In this document: positions 36,170 through 47,338 of the stretch, one piece after another
Layout: each line of letters begins with the position of its first letter
How positions within the stretch are numbered: the first letter of the stretch is position 1
Assembly: GCA_026874595.1 (NCBI GenBank)
Contig: CM049317.1
Location: 20,966,882-21,030,881, forward strand
Direction: 5' to 3'
DNA length: 64,000 nt
Source: Sipunculus nudus
Taxonomy: Eukaryota; Annelida; Sipuncula; Golfingiida; Sipunculidae
Notes under the pieces: generated by a model
What the model was told of the DNA's origin: nothing
Database searches by the model: none
What the model saw: only the letters and a program-made list of their open reading frames with translations
Program-made: the position numbers and the translations under genes

Positions 36170-39100
36170 TTTCAGTGAATCTCATATGCACATGGAAGGA
36201 CGTCCGAAGTATCGAATTATGCATAATTAACTTTAAATATGTTAGAAAACAGTGCAATGATGACGGCACAATTACAAAATATAAAATAGTATGTTTCATA
36301 CATTTTGTCTATTAAACGACGTGAACCAGAATCTGATGCATCTACACTCACACAGATTAAAATTCTAAGTATCTTTATTGAAGCATTTTAGACAAAACAA
36401 GAAAGCCAACAAATCGTTTCTACTTTGATTCAGTAAACCCTTAAGCGATAATCGTAGATACGAAAAATATGACGTACGTTGAAAAGACTGCCCGTTTTGC
36501 TTCCATTCATATTTTCGTAGGCCCACCCAGACTTGTGTACATTGCTTCCTATCCTCATTGTACCACTTTCCTCTAACAGCCTTGTAATCGTCTATGGACC
36601 GCAGCACCGCCAGCTCCATGTTCTTTTTCCTGCACTGAAAGCGGAACAATGATAGACTGGACAATGGCACCATTATTCTTCTCCTGTACTGAGAGTGGGA
36701 TAAATATAGACCGGTAACTAGCACTATTACTCATTCAGTAACTATGGTCAACCTGTCCAGTAAATTTGAAGGTAAAATTTCAAGAAATAAAATAATTTTG
36801 TATTTAATTTTGAGGTCTTCGTATATGGATCCTTCGTTTCACTGTGAACAGTCTGGAGAATACACGCTTTATTAAAACTGGCATAAAAAAGAACACGTAT
36901 GAAATAACATGTAGAAACAATTTCCTTCCATTAGGAAATGAATTGTGTTAAGGTCTTTTTTCTAGTCCTCTGATATCATCTGATACATGAACCAAGGGCA
37001 TGAGGAATGTGGGGGTTGGGTTTATATTTGAAAGGGTATTTTTCCCGATTTACACTTTTTCATTGTTCCACGAGGGTAATATTATAGTACTCTTACAATA
37101 GCATTATTTACCATGCACGCTAAATCTTAACAATAACAAACGAGATCGAGTTAAGATTCTTGTTCCCTACAGTAAGATAATATGAAATATCTGTTATTTA
37201 TTTATAATGTAAAACAGAAAACTTTTAACAAATATGTTATTATTTTAAAATAATTTACCTTAAGACCTTTTAACCTACATGCATAGTCGCACTTATAACA
37301 TCCATAAAGTGGCAATTAGGTTATAGTGTACATGACCGTTCAACTGTGTAGACGCGGCATATTTTCACGATGGTTATGAGATAATTTGCCTTTCGTGAAT
37401 ATCGCGAATTTGAAACCCTCTCGAACAAATGGGCAACCTGTGTATGTGTACTGTACCTGATAACGGGCGTCAAAGTAAGACGCCGCTACACACCCATAAA
37501 CCAGCGCTCGGCCTCCAAGTGTAACGCAGCTCCCTGGGTCCACAGGGTACGCCAACATGTCTGGTGTCCTAGTAATACAATTATAACATAAAAAGCTTCA
37601 TTTTCTATATATTTCACACCAATCGGTCTTTAGTTGAGAGCAGGGGAGGTCGCGAACCCCAAACCCCTTGTCATGCATAAGATTTGTCTACAAAAAAAAG
37701 GTAGTTTGTTGTGAGCTGGGGACCGCCCCCCCCCCCCCTCTCCTCTTGATCCGCGCCTAAGATATTATTCTTTCGGACCTGGGCCAAAAACAGTTTGACA
37801 GTTCACATGAAAACGAACCATCTGCAATCTAAGGAATGCAGGGCTCCGCCATGTGCATTTCTATTGTGGAGTGCTCAACTACTTGTGCTTGCATTCACTT
37901 ATCTAAACCAATATTCATTTGTTCATAATTGACTGAACATGACTGTTCTTATGACATTCCTAAATCCAGATCATTCTGAATCCGGATTCACTCCAAAATC
38001 TGATCACTTCTTTATTGGGCCTTTCTCAAAATTTCCTGAAAATTTAATGAGATCCCCTTCATGACTGCGCGAGTTGTATTGTGAAAACACACCCACACAC
38101 AAACACACACACTGACCCACGAACGGGGATGAACGCACAACTTCTGGCAAAGTGAAAGTTAGGACTGTATTTTTATTAAGCTCATTGTCTTCGACTATAG
38201 CATATAATAAAACATTTTCTCATTCCCATCAACAGGTCGAGAAGCAAGCGACCAGCTCTGAAGCAAGATTCTGAGCTGTTGGGCTGATTTGAATTCAAAA
38301 TGCTGTTGACAGCCGTGCGAACATTTCTATGCAAGATTTACCTGTATAACAGTGAATCACAGGACACTGTTCCTCCAAAAATGCTATCACATATTTGTTA
38401 TGACCACAATGTAATAGATTTCTATTTTAAGAATGATAACATATTCTTAAATCATTGATGCTGGAGTTTTTTTTTATGATTTTCATTCAAAACATGAACA
38501 CCTTTGTTGATTATGTTTACCATACCTTCACACAGGTAACCATAGCGACTTATTGAACAGTTGCCCGCTTCAAGCACCTGATTTCTCAGGTGAAAGTTTC
38601 CACAGTTCATGTATGGCTTCCAGTTCTGTTGTAAGAATTCATTATCTGAAATATTCATAACTTAACCTTTAACTAATATCCATTATATATGTTGTAGACA
38701 GATATGCTGTATGATTTGTATGCTTTCTCAAAGATTGGTTCTCGAAAAATAAGATTCTGATGGCACTAGACGATTACCCCAGACGATTAGCCCACCCAGG
38801 GCAATCATCCACCAATCCCGACAATAGTCCCTGACAATGACTATCCTCAACCCCCTACCCCGACCGGACAATTACCCCAGACTCTTACCATCGAGACGTT
38901 TATCCCCCAGGTATTTACCCACTTAACCATTACCCCAGAGAAAATAACCCCCTGAACAAATGGACAAGGTTAGCCCGATTTAACCGGACTCAATATTATA
39001 AGGCACTTCTATAGCCTAAATTGATTCCGGTAGCCATACAGTGACATTTTCTACAATATAAGCCTTAGACTACACCACAGGTTGGGACAAGGTTAGCCTA

Positions 39101-41278
39101 ATACACAAGAAAGTAGATATTAAAGAAAGAATATAAATTCTTCATGTGACCTATTTCTTCATGTATTCTTTTTTTTTTCAGATGCCCTTGTATTATCCAC
39201 TTACCAACACGTTTTCCGTCCAGCCAAGTCCAAGTGGCGAATTCCATTCTCTTCAGAGCTAACCAGATCTGCGTCAGGTTTGATGACGTCATAAACGTCT
39301 GTAACTTCGGGAGATCAGATTGATCCTGGATCACCGGAACATTGTAGCCTGGTAATTTATCACATCTAGACACCGCTTCGGACCACGTGACTGGCTCACG
39401 TAGAAATTCAAACTGCTCTATAAAAAAAGAAATTTAAGTAATTAAGATGGATTTAGAGAGACGTAGGAGGCGAATGCGGGAAATGGAATAAATACCAAAA
39501 AAAAATCGTTTTCTTCCTTATATAGCTTTTCAGAAACGGATCCAGGGGAGGGATTCAGGGGTCCGGACCCCCGCCCCCCCCCCTTTTTTTATTTTAGCCG
39601 CCGCAACCTTTTTTAAGGTTATCATGACATTGTTGTATATATCGGGCATTGTAGGTTAAAGTTCGTCTAGCATGCACGATAATCTCGGATATTCATGTGC
39701 AACAACGGCCGCAGGGACTACTGACAACCCGGTGCGCTAATTAGCCTTCGATATTGTTCGCCCGACAGGTTTGGAGGGTTACCTCCTAGACCACTGACCA
39801 CTCTTTCTTCTGATTAGCCTTTAATATGACTCGCGCAAACGGCTGACATGGTTTTCCTCCTTGATTACAAGCTTAATCAAATGTGTGTTTGATGCGTTAA
39901 TTCTAAACGTGTTCCCCGGACAAACTGTCTCAGGGTAGTTTGCATTACAAACACGGTATACGCTATAAATATGGTCTTTTACTCGAGAGCACTACCCGTA
40001 TGGTCAATCAGTGAATTTGTTTTATATTTTCATATAAAAATCCATAAACAAAACAGTATTGATTCGTTTTTTTTAAGTTTTTTTCGAAGTATGAATCTGT
40101 ATTTTGCTGGCCTTATGTGGCCTCTCACCTTATTGACCTTTGACATATTCATGTGATCGGTATGCAGCCAGCCATGCACACTGCGAAGGATCGTACTCAC
40201 GATGGTATTGAGTAGAAACGATCTCTGGCGGAACGATTAAGTTTTCCAGAAACTTCGTTCTTTTAAGACCATACACGAACAGGTAAACGTGCAGGTATAT
40301 TTTAAAGTTAAAAAAGGAGACAATATGTGTTATGGGTATCAATTTTTTTTAAGAATCTTGCTAAACTTCGTGACAATTGAAACATTCACGTGTTCGTTAA
40401 GCTGTCAGCGTTTTTGCAGCATCGCTTTTTATATATAACATACACGTTCAGGTGAATGCACAGATATTCTCTATTTCTTAAGCTAAAACAATATATAAAT
40501 ATTTTTAATGATCAATCAAAATCCTTGAGGAATCGTATTAAACCTTTGACAACATTTGATATATTCCCGTGAGGTGTTAGCCTTTAGCAGTGAGATCGTT
40601 TTTTGTCAATAATAAATGCAAACAGGTGAATATACAATATATTTTCGTAGAAGGTGTAGAAATTATGAATAAACAAAATATATAAACTAATGAATTGAAA
40701 TATCATTACCTGAAAAATTCCAAATGAGATAATTCAGTACCGTCTGAATAATAGGAGAAACACACGCAAGCCATCCGATGGCAATTCATAGTATTATAGT
40801 GCCTGGTTTCAAACTTGAAGATTAACACCCGTTTATTTTTAAAACCCGCTTAATTGAATATAATTGGTTTACAAATACGATATTCAGTTAAACGGGACTG
40901 ACTGTATATATAAATCATATATAAGTATGTATTGTATGTGTGCAGACTTGTTATAGCTCAGTTCATGTCAGTAGCATTTACATATAAATACATTGCAATT
41001 AAAATGACGTACAAGCTTGGTATCACTATAACAAATAATCGTACCTTTCATGTACAGGTGGGACTTCGGCACCTGTGTACATTCATTATTTTGTTATCTC
41101 ATCGTGGTGAACTTAACATAGGTTCTATAAATATTTGACACACTGCATGTTTTGTAAATAAAGACCAACAACTCTAATGACAATGAAATCATACCAACTT
41201 ACCTCCATTTGCCAAGTTAAGACAGAAGAAAAGTTGTAAGAACAGAAAATAGAAGCACATGGTAGCGGCAGTAAACAT
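25284..41278 (-). CDS. Gene B: divergent paralogue with two CTLDs; premature stop after the membrane segment
   Basis: Minus-strand exons: 41203-41278, 39205-39417, 38526-38645, 37457-37560, 36478-36634, 35658-35819, 34545-34687, 29734-29994, 29193-29339, 28139-28327, 27168-27245, 25896-26225 and possibly 25284-25451. Splice sites and phases are consistent throughout and the cytosolic exons are clear homologues of A and C. However, exon 7 (29734-29994) has an in-frame TAA at 29983-29985, its fourth codon. As written the product would stop after about 328 residues, giving a receptor with two CTLDs, a membrane helix and only a stub inside the cell. Unlike A and C, the CTLD2 first half is split by an intron. 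Possibilities: a tail-less receptor, a gene in decay, or a sequence error at one base. Confidence 0.7.
25628..25710. repeat. TA microsatellite, 3' end of gene B
   Basis: About 41 perfect TA units. It is followed by a 90-base direct duplication (25710-25797 and 25810-25897, TTTTGCAAAAATGTAATAAT) that repeats the possible exon 11 donor region. Confidence 0.85.
25896..26225 (-). CDS. Gene B exon 11: tail exon unlike A and C, with an IYEEI motif
   Basis: Acceptor TTCTAG, then AGFYQTPLPLHLGEIYEEIR and a charged, Ser/Lys-rich stretch (SESSSPNSGSAGEKN), ending ILSQSKK at a possible donor GTATTT. If not spliced, it reads nine more codons to TAA at 25866. YEEI is the preferred ligand of Src-family SH2 domains when phosphorylated, from known SH2 specificity. 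Whether this exon is translated depends on the upstream stop. Confidence 0.5.
27168..27245 (-). CDS. Gene B exon 10: small phase-0 exon
   Basis: 26 codons, VKKHQKARIADPGTPGVVYG then SSARAP, with GT-AG sites. Corresponds to the 22-codon exon 10 of A (VNEVQKFRVKHS) and C (LNEAQKHLLKQS). Confidence 0.55.
28139..29994 (-). CDS. Gene B exons 7-9: cytosolic module, preceded by an in-frame stop
   Basis: Exon 7 (29734-29994, 87 codons) starts KRN-stop-EKFLLNW and then stays open, with W-S-H-V-T-L-I-A matching the W-F-T-C-V-L-V-A strand of A. Exon 8 (29193-29339, 49 codons) has ILLRKDLH and VKGSN. Exon 9 (28139-28327, 63 codons) has VAEYII and FRVQIQFSWKK. Lengths and phases match A and C, so only the TAA at 29983-29985 blocks translation. 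The NPYLSL motif of A and C is absent. Confidence 0.72.
28487..28547. repeat. TA microsatellite, gene B intron 8
   Basis: About 30 perfect TA units between exons 8 and 9. Confidence 0.9.
31592..31625. repeat. TA microsatellite, gene B intron 6
   Basis: About 17 TA units. Confidence 0.9.
32100..33520 (+). repeat. Family R repeat cluster in gene B intron 6
   Basis: Old, diverged units with GTGACCCATGGGTCATGATGCACAG-like and GGC(A/G)(T/C)CACCA boxes, CATGATCA(A/G)T tracts and a decayed terminus AGTTAGCTCGGCTT near 33505. Divergence from the 19766-22797 copy suggests an older insertion. Confidence 0.6.
33815..34192 (-). repeat. tRNA-derived SINE, longer version, gene B intron 6
   Basis: Shares the body GCCCACAGGTGCAGTAGTCAC and GGAATTCTCTAGACATACAT region with 14405-14642. 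Between the tRNA-like head (about 34115-34192, decayed B box GAGTACGAATC) and the body it has about 120 extra bases that the other copy lacks. Confidence 0.55.
34545..34687 (-). CDS. Gene B exon 6: stalk and transmembrane helix
   Basis: Encodes IFKPRVTPFNPPHTW, then WIVVVISLVAGILLMFGIVI, ILLRCF and the strongly basic KKRNRKK. The helix and stop-transfer are clear although sequence identity with A and C is low. The exon ends in phase 0 as in A and C. Confidence 0.82.
35658..37560 (-). CDS. Gene B exons 4a, 4b and 5: CTLD2, split by an extra intron
   Basis: Exon 4a (37457-37560) encodes MLAYPVDPGSC and YGCVAASYFDARYQ. Exon 4b (36478-36634) resumes with CRKKNMELAVLRS and the WIGL-like VWVGLRK. 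Together they equal the single 270-nt exon 4 of A and C; the extra intron is phase 0, just before the helix-1 Cys. Exon 5 (35658-35819) encodes RWAPGHPNERLQC and WYSSNCTDNRPVIC. The loop reads HPN, closer to EPN than QPR in A and C, but WND is absent. The N-terminal hairpin Cys found in A and C (TCASYP, SCASYP) is missing. Confidence 0.75.
35829..35890. repeat. TA microsatellite abutting the gene B exon 5 acceptor
   Basis: About 30 TA units ending roughly 10 bases from the exon 5 acceptor (35819). In the transcript direction the tract takes the place of the pyrimidine tract. Confidence 0.85.
36125..36165. repeat. TA microsatellite, gene B intron between exons 4b and 5
   Basis: About 20 TA units in the same intron as the 35829-35890 tract. 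Confidence 0.9.
38526..39417 (-). CDS. Gene B exons 2-3: CTLD1
   Basis: Exon 2 (39205-39417) carries TWSEAVSRC, VPVIQDQSDLPKL, the WIGL-like IWLALKR and WTWLDG. Exon 3 (38526-38645) carries QNWKPYMNCG and GNCSISRYGYLC. All four CTLD cysteines are present and the calcium motifs are not. Exon 3 is 120 nt, as in A and C. Confidence 0.82.
38765..39005. repeat. Degenerate minisatellite in gene B intron 2
   Basis: Irregular repeats of GA-C-AATTACCCCAG-like units (ATTACCCCAG at 38773, 38871 and 38932; related AT(C/T)(C/A)(C/T)CC units between). C-rich on the plus strand; no counterpart in A or C. Confidence 0.55.
39418..41202. other. Gene B intron 1: no exon seen
   Basis: A poly-C run (about 39565-39588) and AT-rich DNA. 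40920-41150 is the single copy of the block duplicated in gene A intron 1. No domain-bearing frame. Confidence 0.55.
41203..41278 (-). CDS. Gene B exon 1: signal peptide
   Basis: MFTAATMCFYFLFLQLFFCL followed by NLANG and the donor GTAAGT. 76 nt, same phase as A and C. Confidence 0.85.
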
Positions 41279-41284
41279 TGTGTC

Positions 41285-41400
41285 ACTAGTAAACGTCCTT
41301 AGACTTTGATATGTCAAAAACAAGGTTTGTATTCTGTGCGTGCTCTGTAGGCCATGCTTTTCATGTGGTTCTACGCTGACGAGATTTATATCTTTACACG
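41285..41400 (-). promoter_or_regulatory. Candidate core promoter of gene B
   Basis: Minus-strand TATAAATC (41383-41390) about 110 bases upstream of the ATG, followed by the block CGTCAGCGTAGAACCACATG shared with A and C. Confidence 0.5.
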
Positions 41401-41814
41401 AAACTGAACGGGAGGTCAATCCCCTTGACTCGTACTTCAAGGTATACTGAGGAATACTTCAGGTTATTATCTAAGAGGATCACTGATTATCGGTATTATG
41501 AATTTGAACTCCTTATCTAATAAACGTAACTGACGTTAAGTTTATTAGATTATAAACTATTAGTTTATTAGTGTATAATTATTAAGCATCATGTGTTGCG
41601 ATTGCATTCTTTTAATGATAACAAATGGACTCCTATATATTACATGAATGTTTCTATCATTATCTTTGATAAGTTTTATTTGGTCAACAACCTACATTAA
41701 TGGACAGAAACATATAGATCTTGCCTATTTTGAACTAGCACTTATTACCCTGAGTTTGTTATATGATTCAAGCATATGTCACCTGTCTGTAGCTACTGGG
41801 GTCTTGCTTTCTCG

Positions 41815-41828
41815 CTCTCTCTCCCTCG

Positions 41829-41861
<33 letters not shown>

Positions 41862-41886
41862 TCTCGATCGATCGATCGATCGATCG
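41815..41886. repeat. (CT)n(CGAT)n tract upstream of gene B
   Basis: A long CT tract passing into six CGAT units, then AAAGATGGATAGTTCTG. Same position as the tracts upstream of A and C; a poly-C run follows at about 41937-41953. Confidence 0.8.
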
Positions 41887-42389
41887 AAAGATGGATAGTT
41901 CTGTTTCACTCTCAATTTTCACGCGGAGCACGCGTCCCCCCCCCCCCCCCCCCACCACCCACCCACACCGCTATTCAAATAATAATATTTATTTATGGGA
42001 AATGGAATAAGAGTTCACTATGAAATGTTATATATTATACCAAACCTGGTTTAGAATTCACAAACACTGGAAACGTGTAATACATGTAATACCGTATACC
42101 TTATACTATTGTAAGACCATACTTAATTGTAATATATTTGAAATGTGTCAAACAGACAGTAAAAGGTATATGTGTGTGTGTTAGTGTATGGGTGCGTTAA
42201 TGAAAAAGGTACCTCAATTACCTTCCCATGACTGCGTGTAATCCCCCCCCCCAAGATAAAAAAACGCCACTGAAAGATGGTTGTTGATGTGTGAGTACCA
42301 GCAGCATTTGAGTCATCAGCAGGATAGTATCCCCATTTCTCCATCACAAACGGAAGTTCTAATTCGGCTTTTATGTTTCTTTTTTTAGG

Positions 42390-42390
<1 letters not shown>

Positions 42391-42473
<83 letters not shown>

Positions 42474-42512
42474 AAGATAGATAGATAGCTAGATAGATAG
42501 ATAGATAGATAA
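42391..42512. repeat. Compound (TA)n(GATA)n microsatellite in the gene B 5' flank
   Basis: About 23 TA units followed by about 18 GATA units with two imperfections. The gene A flank lacks it. Confidence 0.9.
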
Positions 42513-45500
42513 TACAGGATATGAGGATTTTAGGAGATGCAGTAGACATGTAGACCAAGGATCTGATTTTTTTATTGGGCGAAAATGCGTTTAATATAGT
42601 GAAACGATCAATCCTTTTGGTTCTGTCATTGTGTTTTTCACGTCCCTTTTAAACCGTCTTGCCATACGAACAGAAACGAAGACAAGCAGAATAAGCAGTT
42701 CTAAAGTTATGACCAAAGAAGTATATGCGTTCATACAATACGATATGTAACTGCAATTGTGTTCTAGGAGTAAAACGATTATATTTATTGATATGTCTTA
42801 TATGAGCTGGATACAACAGCTTAGCTAGTTTGTATTGTCTTCATGAATAGCATTAAATAAACTTTATTAGTGTACACGAAAATGGAACAAATTAATGTGG
42901 AATACCCAGGTCTCTTCAATTAAAAGTTCATCGATTGTTTTGTTTCCTTTCGAATTACTTATAATGTCAGGCTGAATAAAAAACGACCTTCGAAAGGGTT
43001 AATTATTGCCAGACGAAAAAAGGTTTATCAGAGACAAAGGGTTTCTTTTTAAAAAACCATTATGAAATAAACCCGTAAAGTTTTCCATATAGGGACACTA
43101 GCAAAACCCTGTTCTAACTCTTTATAAACCTGTTCCTTTCAACAGTGAAGTGATAATAGAACATCGGTCATGGTGTGTACGACCTTGTAAAGGAGGTCAT
43201 GCTCAGGGATACATAATAGATGCAATTATGTCACCATGACTAATATTGTGCTTAAAGGTCAGTTTTGAAATACAAACATATTTGAGATCTGTCGCCAACA
43301 CGGGCATAAAAAATAAAATTTTTAAAATGTACGCTGATTCTGAACGCTGATGAACCTTAGAAGTCCACCCATGAAACATTTTGACCCAAATATTGATATA
43401 GAAATAAAACCCTCAACTCCCATACGTGGAAGCTTAACAAAGATTTGCTTAAATGTTGTTTAAAATCATTAAAAGGCGCGGGCTTGATTTTAGATATAAA
43501 AATTTTATTTATGTTGTAATTCCTCCGCCGGGAGGCGGTAGGAGGGTTTCATTTTTTTTTTTCAACTTTCCGGATACTTTTTATGCTGTTTCCGTTAGGA
43601 TGACGTCACACGGTCACTGATTTTCTTAATGACTGAATGAGTTACAAACATATTTTTTAACAGGAAAAGATTGCACTTTGTAACCAGTGTACGAATATAC
43701 GGTAGCTAAATTACGAAATTCAGAAAAAATAGAAGGGTAGATGGCACATATATTCATATGAAATTCTAATGAATCGTTTAAGTTACCCTTTAACAAAATA
43801 TATATTTAGTATATTTTTTTTAACATTCCTAATAAATTAAAATGTATTATAATCTTCTTAAGCTTAGAAAATATCTTGAAAATAAAATTAATTTTTACCA
43901 CATCAATAGCAGCCGATGGAGAGAAAATGTATGTAATTATAAACTTTGTACATGTATTGATAAACATTTAACGTATGATTTTTATACATAAAACACATGA
44001 TATTTACAAATATTTTCACTAAAAGTGAGCCATTAACATGTCACTCTTATTGAATATATTTTTTTTGTTCATATCTAAAGCTAATATCTAAAGAGATTCT
44101 ATTTGAACGGAATGTGGTATGTTCCTTTCAAGTTTACCGGTCATGCCGGAACGGAAGCATTATATATTTTCTATATGCCCGCATCTGGTCTTGCAGGATA
44201 CGCATTCAGCATACTGGATCCGTGAATATGGAATCATGCTTTTACTTAGTAAATATTTTATCCTCATTTCTGATTCCGGAATCTTTTCTTAAAAACTGTT
44301 AAATTAAAACTATTATGTAAAATTTTATATGAAAAATATATATGTCAAACTGCAAAAGAAAAACAAATCATAAAGGTTAGCAGGTAGTGCATGTGATAGT
44401 GGGAATGGGTTTATCTTAAGGCACTTCAGTTAATATTTAGACAATACTTTGCTGTAAATTAGAATATATCCCGTTTTGATGATTAAATGCTGTGATTTAA
44501 TATAATTAAAAAAAATGATGTATTTTGCGTCCAATATTTACAATAATAAATATTAAATGATCAGTGTTGTAGCAACCTGGTCGTTATTGGATGAAGGTCT
44601 GTTACTGTATATGTTGTGCAGATACAAAATCATTTATTGCAGCTTTATATATTGTTATAAATATACTGTAATAACGCCTTGGTATAAATACTATGAAGTG
44701 TAATCAGGTAAAGCTAAGGATTCGTCTTCTGTTCACAGCAATTGTGACACTGTTAATGTTTCCGGCTGATTTTACTGGATCGTACATTTCTGGGGAAAAA
44801 AACGTGTTTACAACAATCATCAATATTTATGTGCGTGTGCGTATACATATTGCTTCCAAAGAAACAGATAATAAAACCAATTATTTAAAATGCAGGTTCC
44901 TCAATATTTTTCTAATAACATGCTCCTTAATGTATCATTTCTTGTTTGAATGAAATAACCCTTAAAACACTTCATATGTAGTTGTTACCTTTTATTATTG
45001 TATTCTTTTTGAAAATTTGGGCTTGCTTAGTTTATCAAATGGAATATTTAGCTCGTACTACACAAATCGAACAATGAATAATAGGAAAAGGGCCGTTCCA
45101 AAAGTTTACTCTATCAATAATAGATATTCATGCATTAATAGATACCTATTTCAACTAAATGCTAAGACCTCAAACCACCACCAAGCAAGCTGATAAGAAC
45201 AAGGCGGGGTGTGAGGGAAGTATCCCATACAATCCATTCCAACAAAGGCCGCCACAAGTAACAGCCCTAACCAGACTCCAGAGCTCTCAAGTTTAGAACT
45301 CACATTCATAACTGATAAACTTACCCCTAATCTCTTCATTAGACCTGGAGAGTAATTTTGATTGATATTTTAACGATCTGGTTCGGCACGATGTGCTGTT
45401 ATATATTTTTTATTATATTGTTATTAGTATTATTATTAGAAGTAGTAGTAGTAGTATCATTATAAACATAATAAATACGTTTACGATTTATATATTTTTG

Positions 45501-45879
45501 CTGTTTAAACTGTCCAGAACGGTCACATTGATTGACATAAAAACAGGCACAATTAATCAATATGGAAAACTGAGATTCGAGAAAATTACATAAACTTAAG
45601 GTATCTGTAGAAACTATTTTTGTCTTTGATATATAATGTCAATTCAAGAGTACTATCTATGAACAGGATTTCTCATCATTATTAATTAAGGATTTCTTAA
45701 TTACAGTAAATAAGGTAAGTCCGAAACATATATATTTCCTGGAAAGCCACAGAGGGATTTTTGAACCCTGATTCACATCTTTATATTTATAGACAAGATG
45801 TGACAAAGACGGATTAACCAGGTGTTACTGATGATTTCAAGGGCCGCGACACAACTATGTATTACAAATAAATCATTAC

Positions 45880-46190
45880 TACAGAGAGCTCTTAATTACA
45901 GGCATCTCAATCACAGACTGTTACAACTCTCTTTATCACAGACAGCTCAGCAACTGATGACATCTCTCTATTACACACACCTTATAGATTTGTCTTTCTT
46001 GCCGATAGGTCTCCTTTTACTGACAACTCTGTTAAAGATTGCTCTTTATTAAGACGAGTATCTGTTATCGACATCACTATTTTATATGTGCCTCTCTATT
46101 ACAAACACCTTTCTTTTGCAGACACCCAAATATAACTGACCCGCTTTATTAGGAACAGCTTTTAGTTTTACAGCTTTACAGTTCTATTCC
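45880..46190. repeat. Degenerate minisatellite in the gene C 3' flank
   Basis: Loose units such as CTCTCTATTACAAACACC and TCTTTATCACAGACAGCTC; positional equivalent of 6540-6880. Confidence 0.5.
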
Positions 46191-47338
46191 GGATACTTAC
46201 GGACAAACCTTGAAAAATAACTAGCTCCGGTAGTGCAAGTGTCCGTGATTTGTTGGTTCCACTTGGCACTGTGCACATGCTAATACAAGAAGTGTTCATA
46301 TGTTAACACTTTCATGTGAAAAAAAAGAAATACTAGCTAAGATAAATTTAGTATGAGGGACCATTAAACTTAATTTCTACACAGTCATGGAATTTGATTA
46401 TATCCTAACCAGGAGAGGAACACACTCACTTCGATCTGCAAGAGCGGCACTGTTTTACTATTTCCGTTGTCACGGAATAAAAATTAAAATATAGGTTACC
46501 TCAGAATTGGATACAGCAAATTGCAACACATTTATAACGGAGCAGTTTTTGTTTATTCATAATAAACAAATACATTACATTTTTGAAGAAAATATACTTT
46601 CACGGCAGAGGCTCAGACTATATGATCAGACTATACAAAGGTCATTTATTACACAAAAGATCATTCTTGAAAAAAGCATTGACAGATATTTTATATATCC
46701 GACTTTTTTTTATAAAATGGTGCCACAAAGTAAGAGTACAAAGTAGTATTTAATGATATTGAATATAAGAATGAACCGCCCTAGGTGGCCTGTTAGGTGT
46801 TGTAATGGTTTAATTAACCATTTATATTACCACTTCTGGTCAACATATTATCTTTGCCATCACATTGGTATCTTGCAAGTAGTAGTAATAGTCATATTTT
46901 GCAACTATTTCGGAGAAGGAAATTAACATTAAAGTAAACTTTGAAACATATGGTATGTCTGCGTGTTTATGTTTGTATAAATAGACACCTGAAAATTAAA
47001 TCTCAAAAGATATGGATGCATTAGATTATCACGTGTATCTGTAGCCTCAAACCGGGGTCGAAAATCTGTCTTCAGGCGGGTCCATCCTCATGACGTATAA
47101 TTTTACAGGTTCAAGCACCTACAATATTTATTTGAAAATGATAAAAAGAATGTGATATGCCATGGTGGGCATAATATATTTGACAAACGCACTTACAGTT
47201 AAATGGATATGTGTATTTATTTTCCTTCATTTTCGCCATATCATCGTTCGTTTTTTAAATCTTAAATTTATGTTTTTAAGCAAAGTTAATGGAAGGTGTT
47301 AATTGATCTAGGATACTAGTGCAACCATCACTTTCCTG

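Larger units (their letters stand above)
41279..45700. repeat. 5' flank of gene B and first part of the B-C spacer
   Basis: 43370-44508 matches 18640-19765 and 44510-45700 matches 22798-24000; the 3-kb R element is absent here. A frame at 44693-44953 starts with a signal-peptide-like segment, but the paralogous sequence at 22970-23150 is not open, so I do not call a gene. 42520-43370 shows nothing recognisable. Confidence 0.6.

Noticed and set aside
45151-45339. Minus-strand frame with a hydrophobic signal-like stretch (SSGVWLGLLLVAAFV)
   Set aside because: The paralogous sequence at 23440-23610 is conserved as DNA but gives a different reading; no domain, no clear exon partner.
46507-46746. 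Frame also partly open at 24464-24679 (LSRQRLRLYDQTI)
   Set aside because: The similarity comes from duplicated 3' flank DNA. The third copy near 7320-7440 is not open in the same frame, so there is no sign of protein-level constraint.
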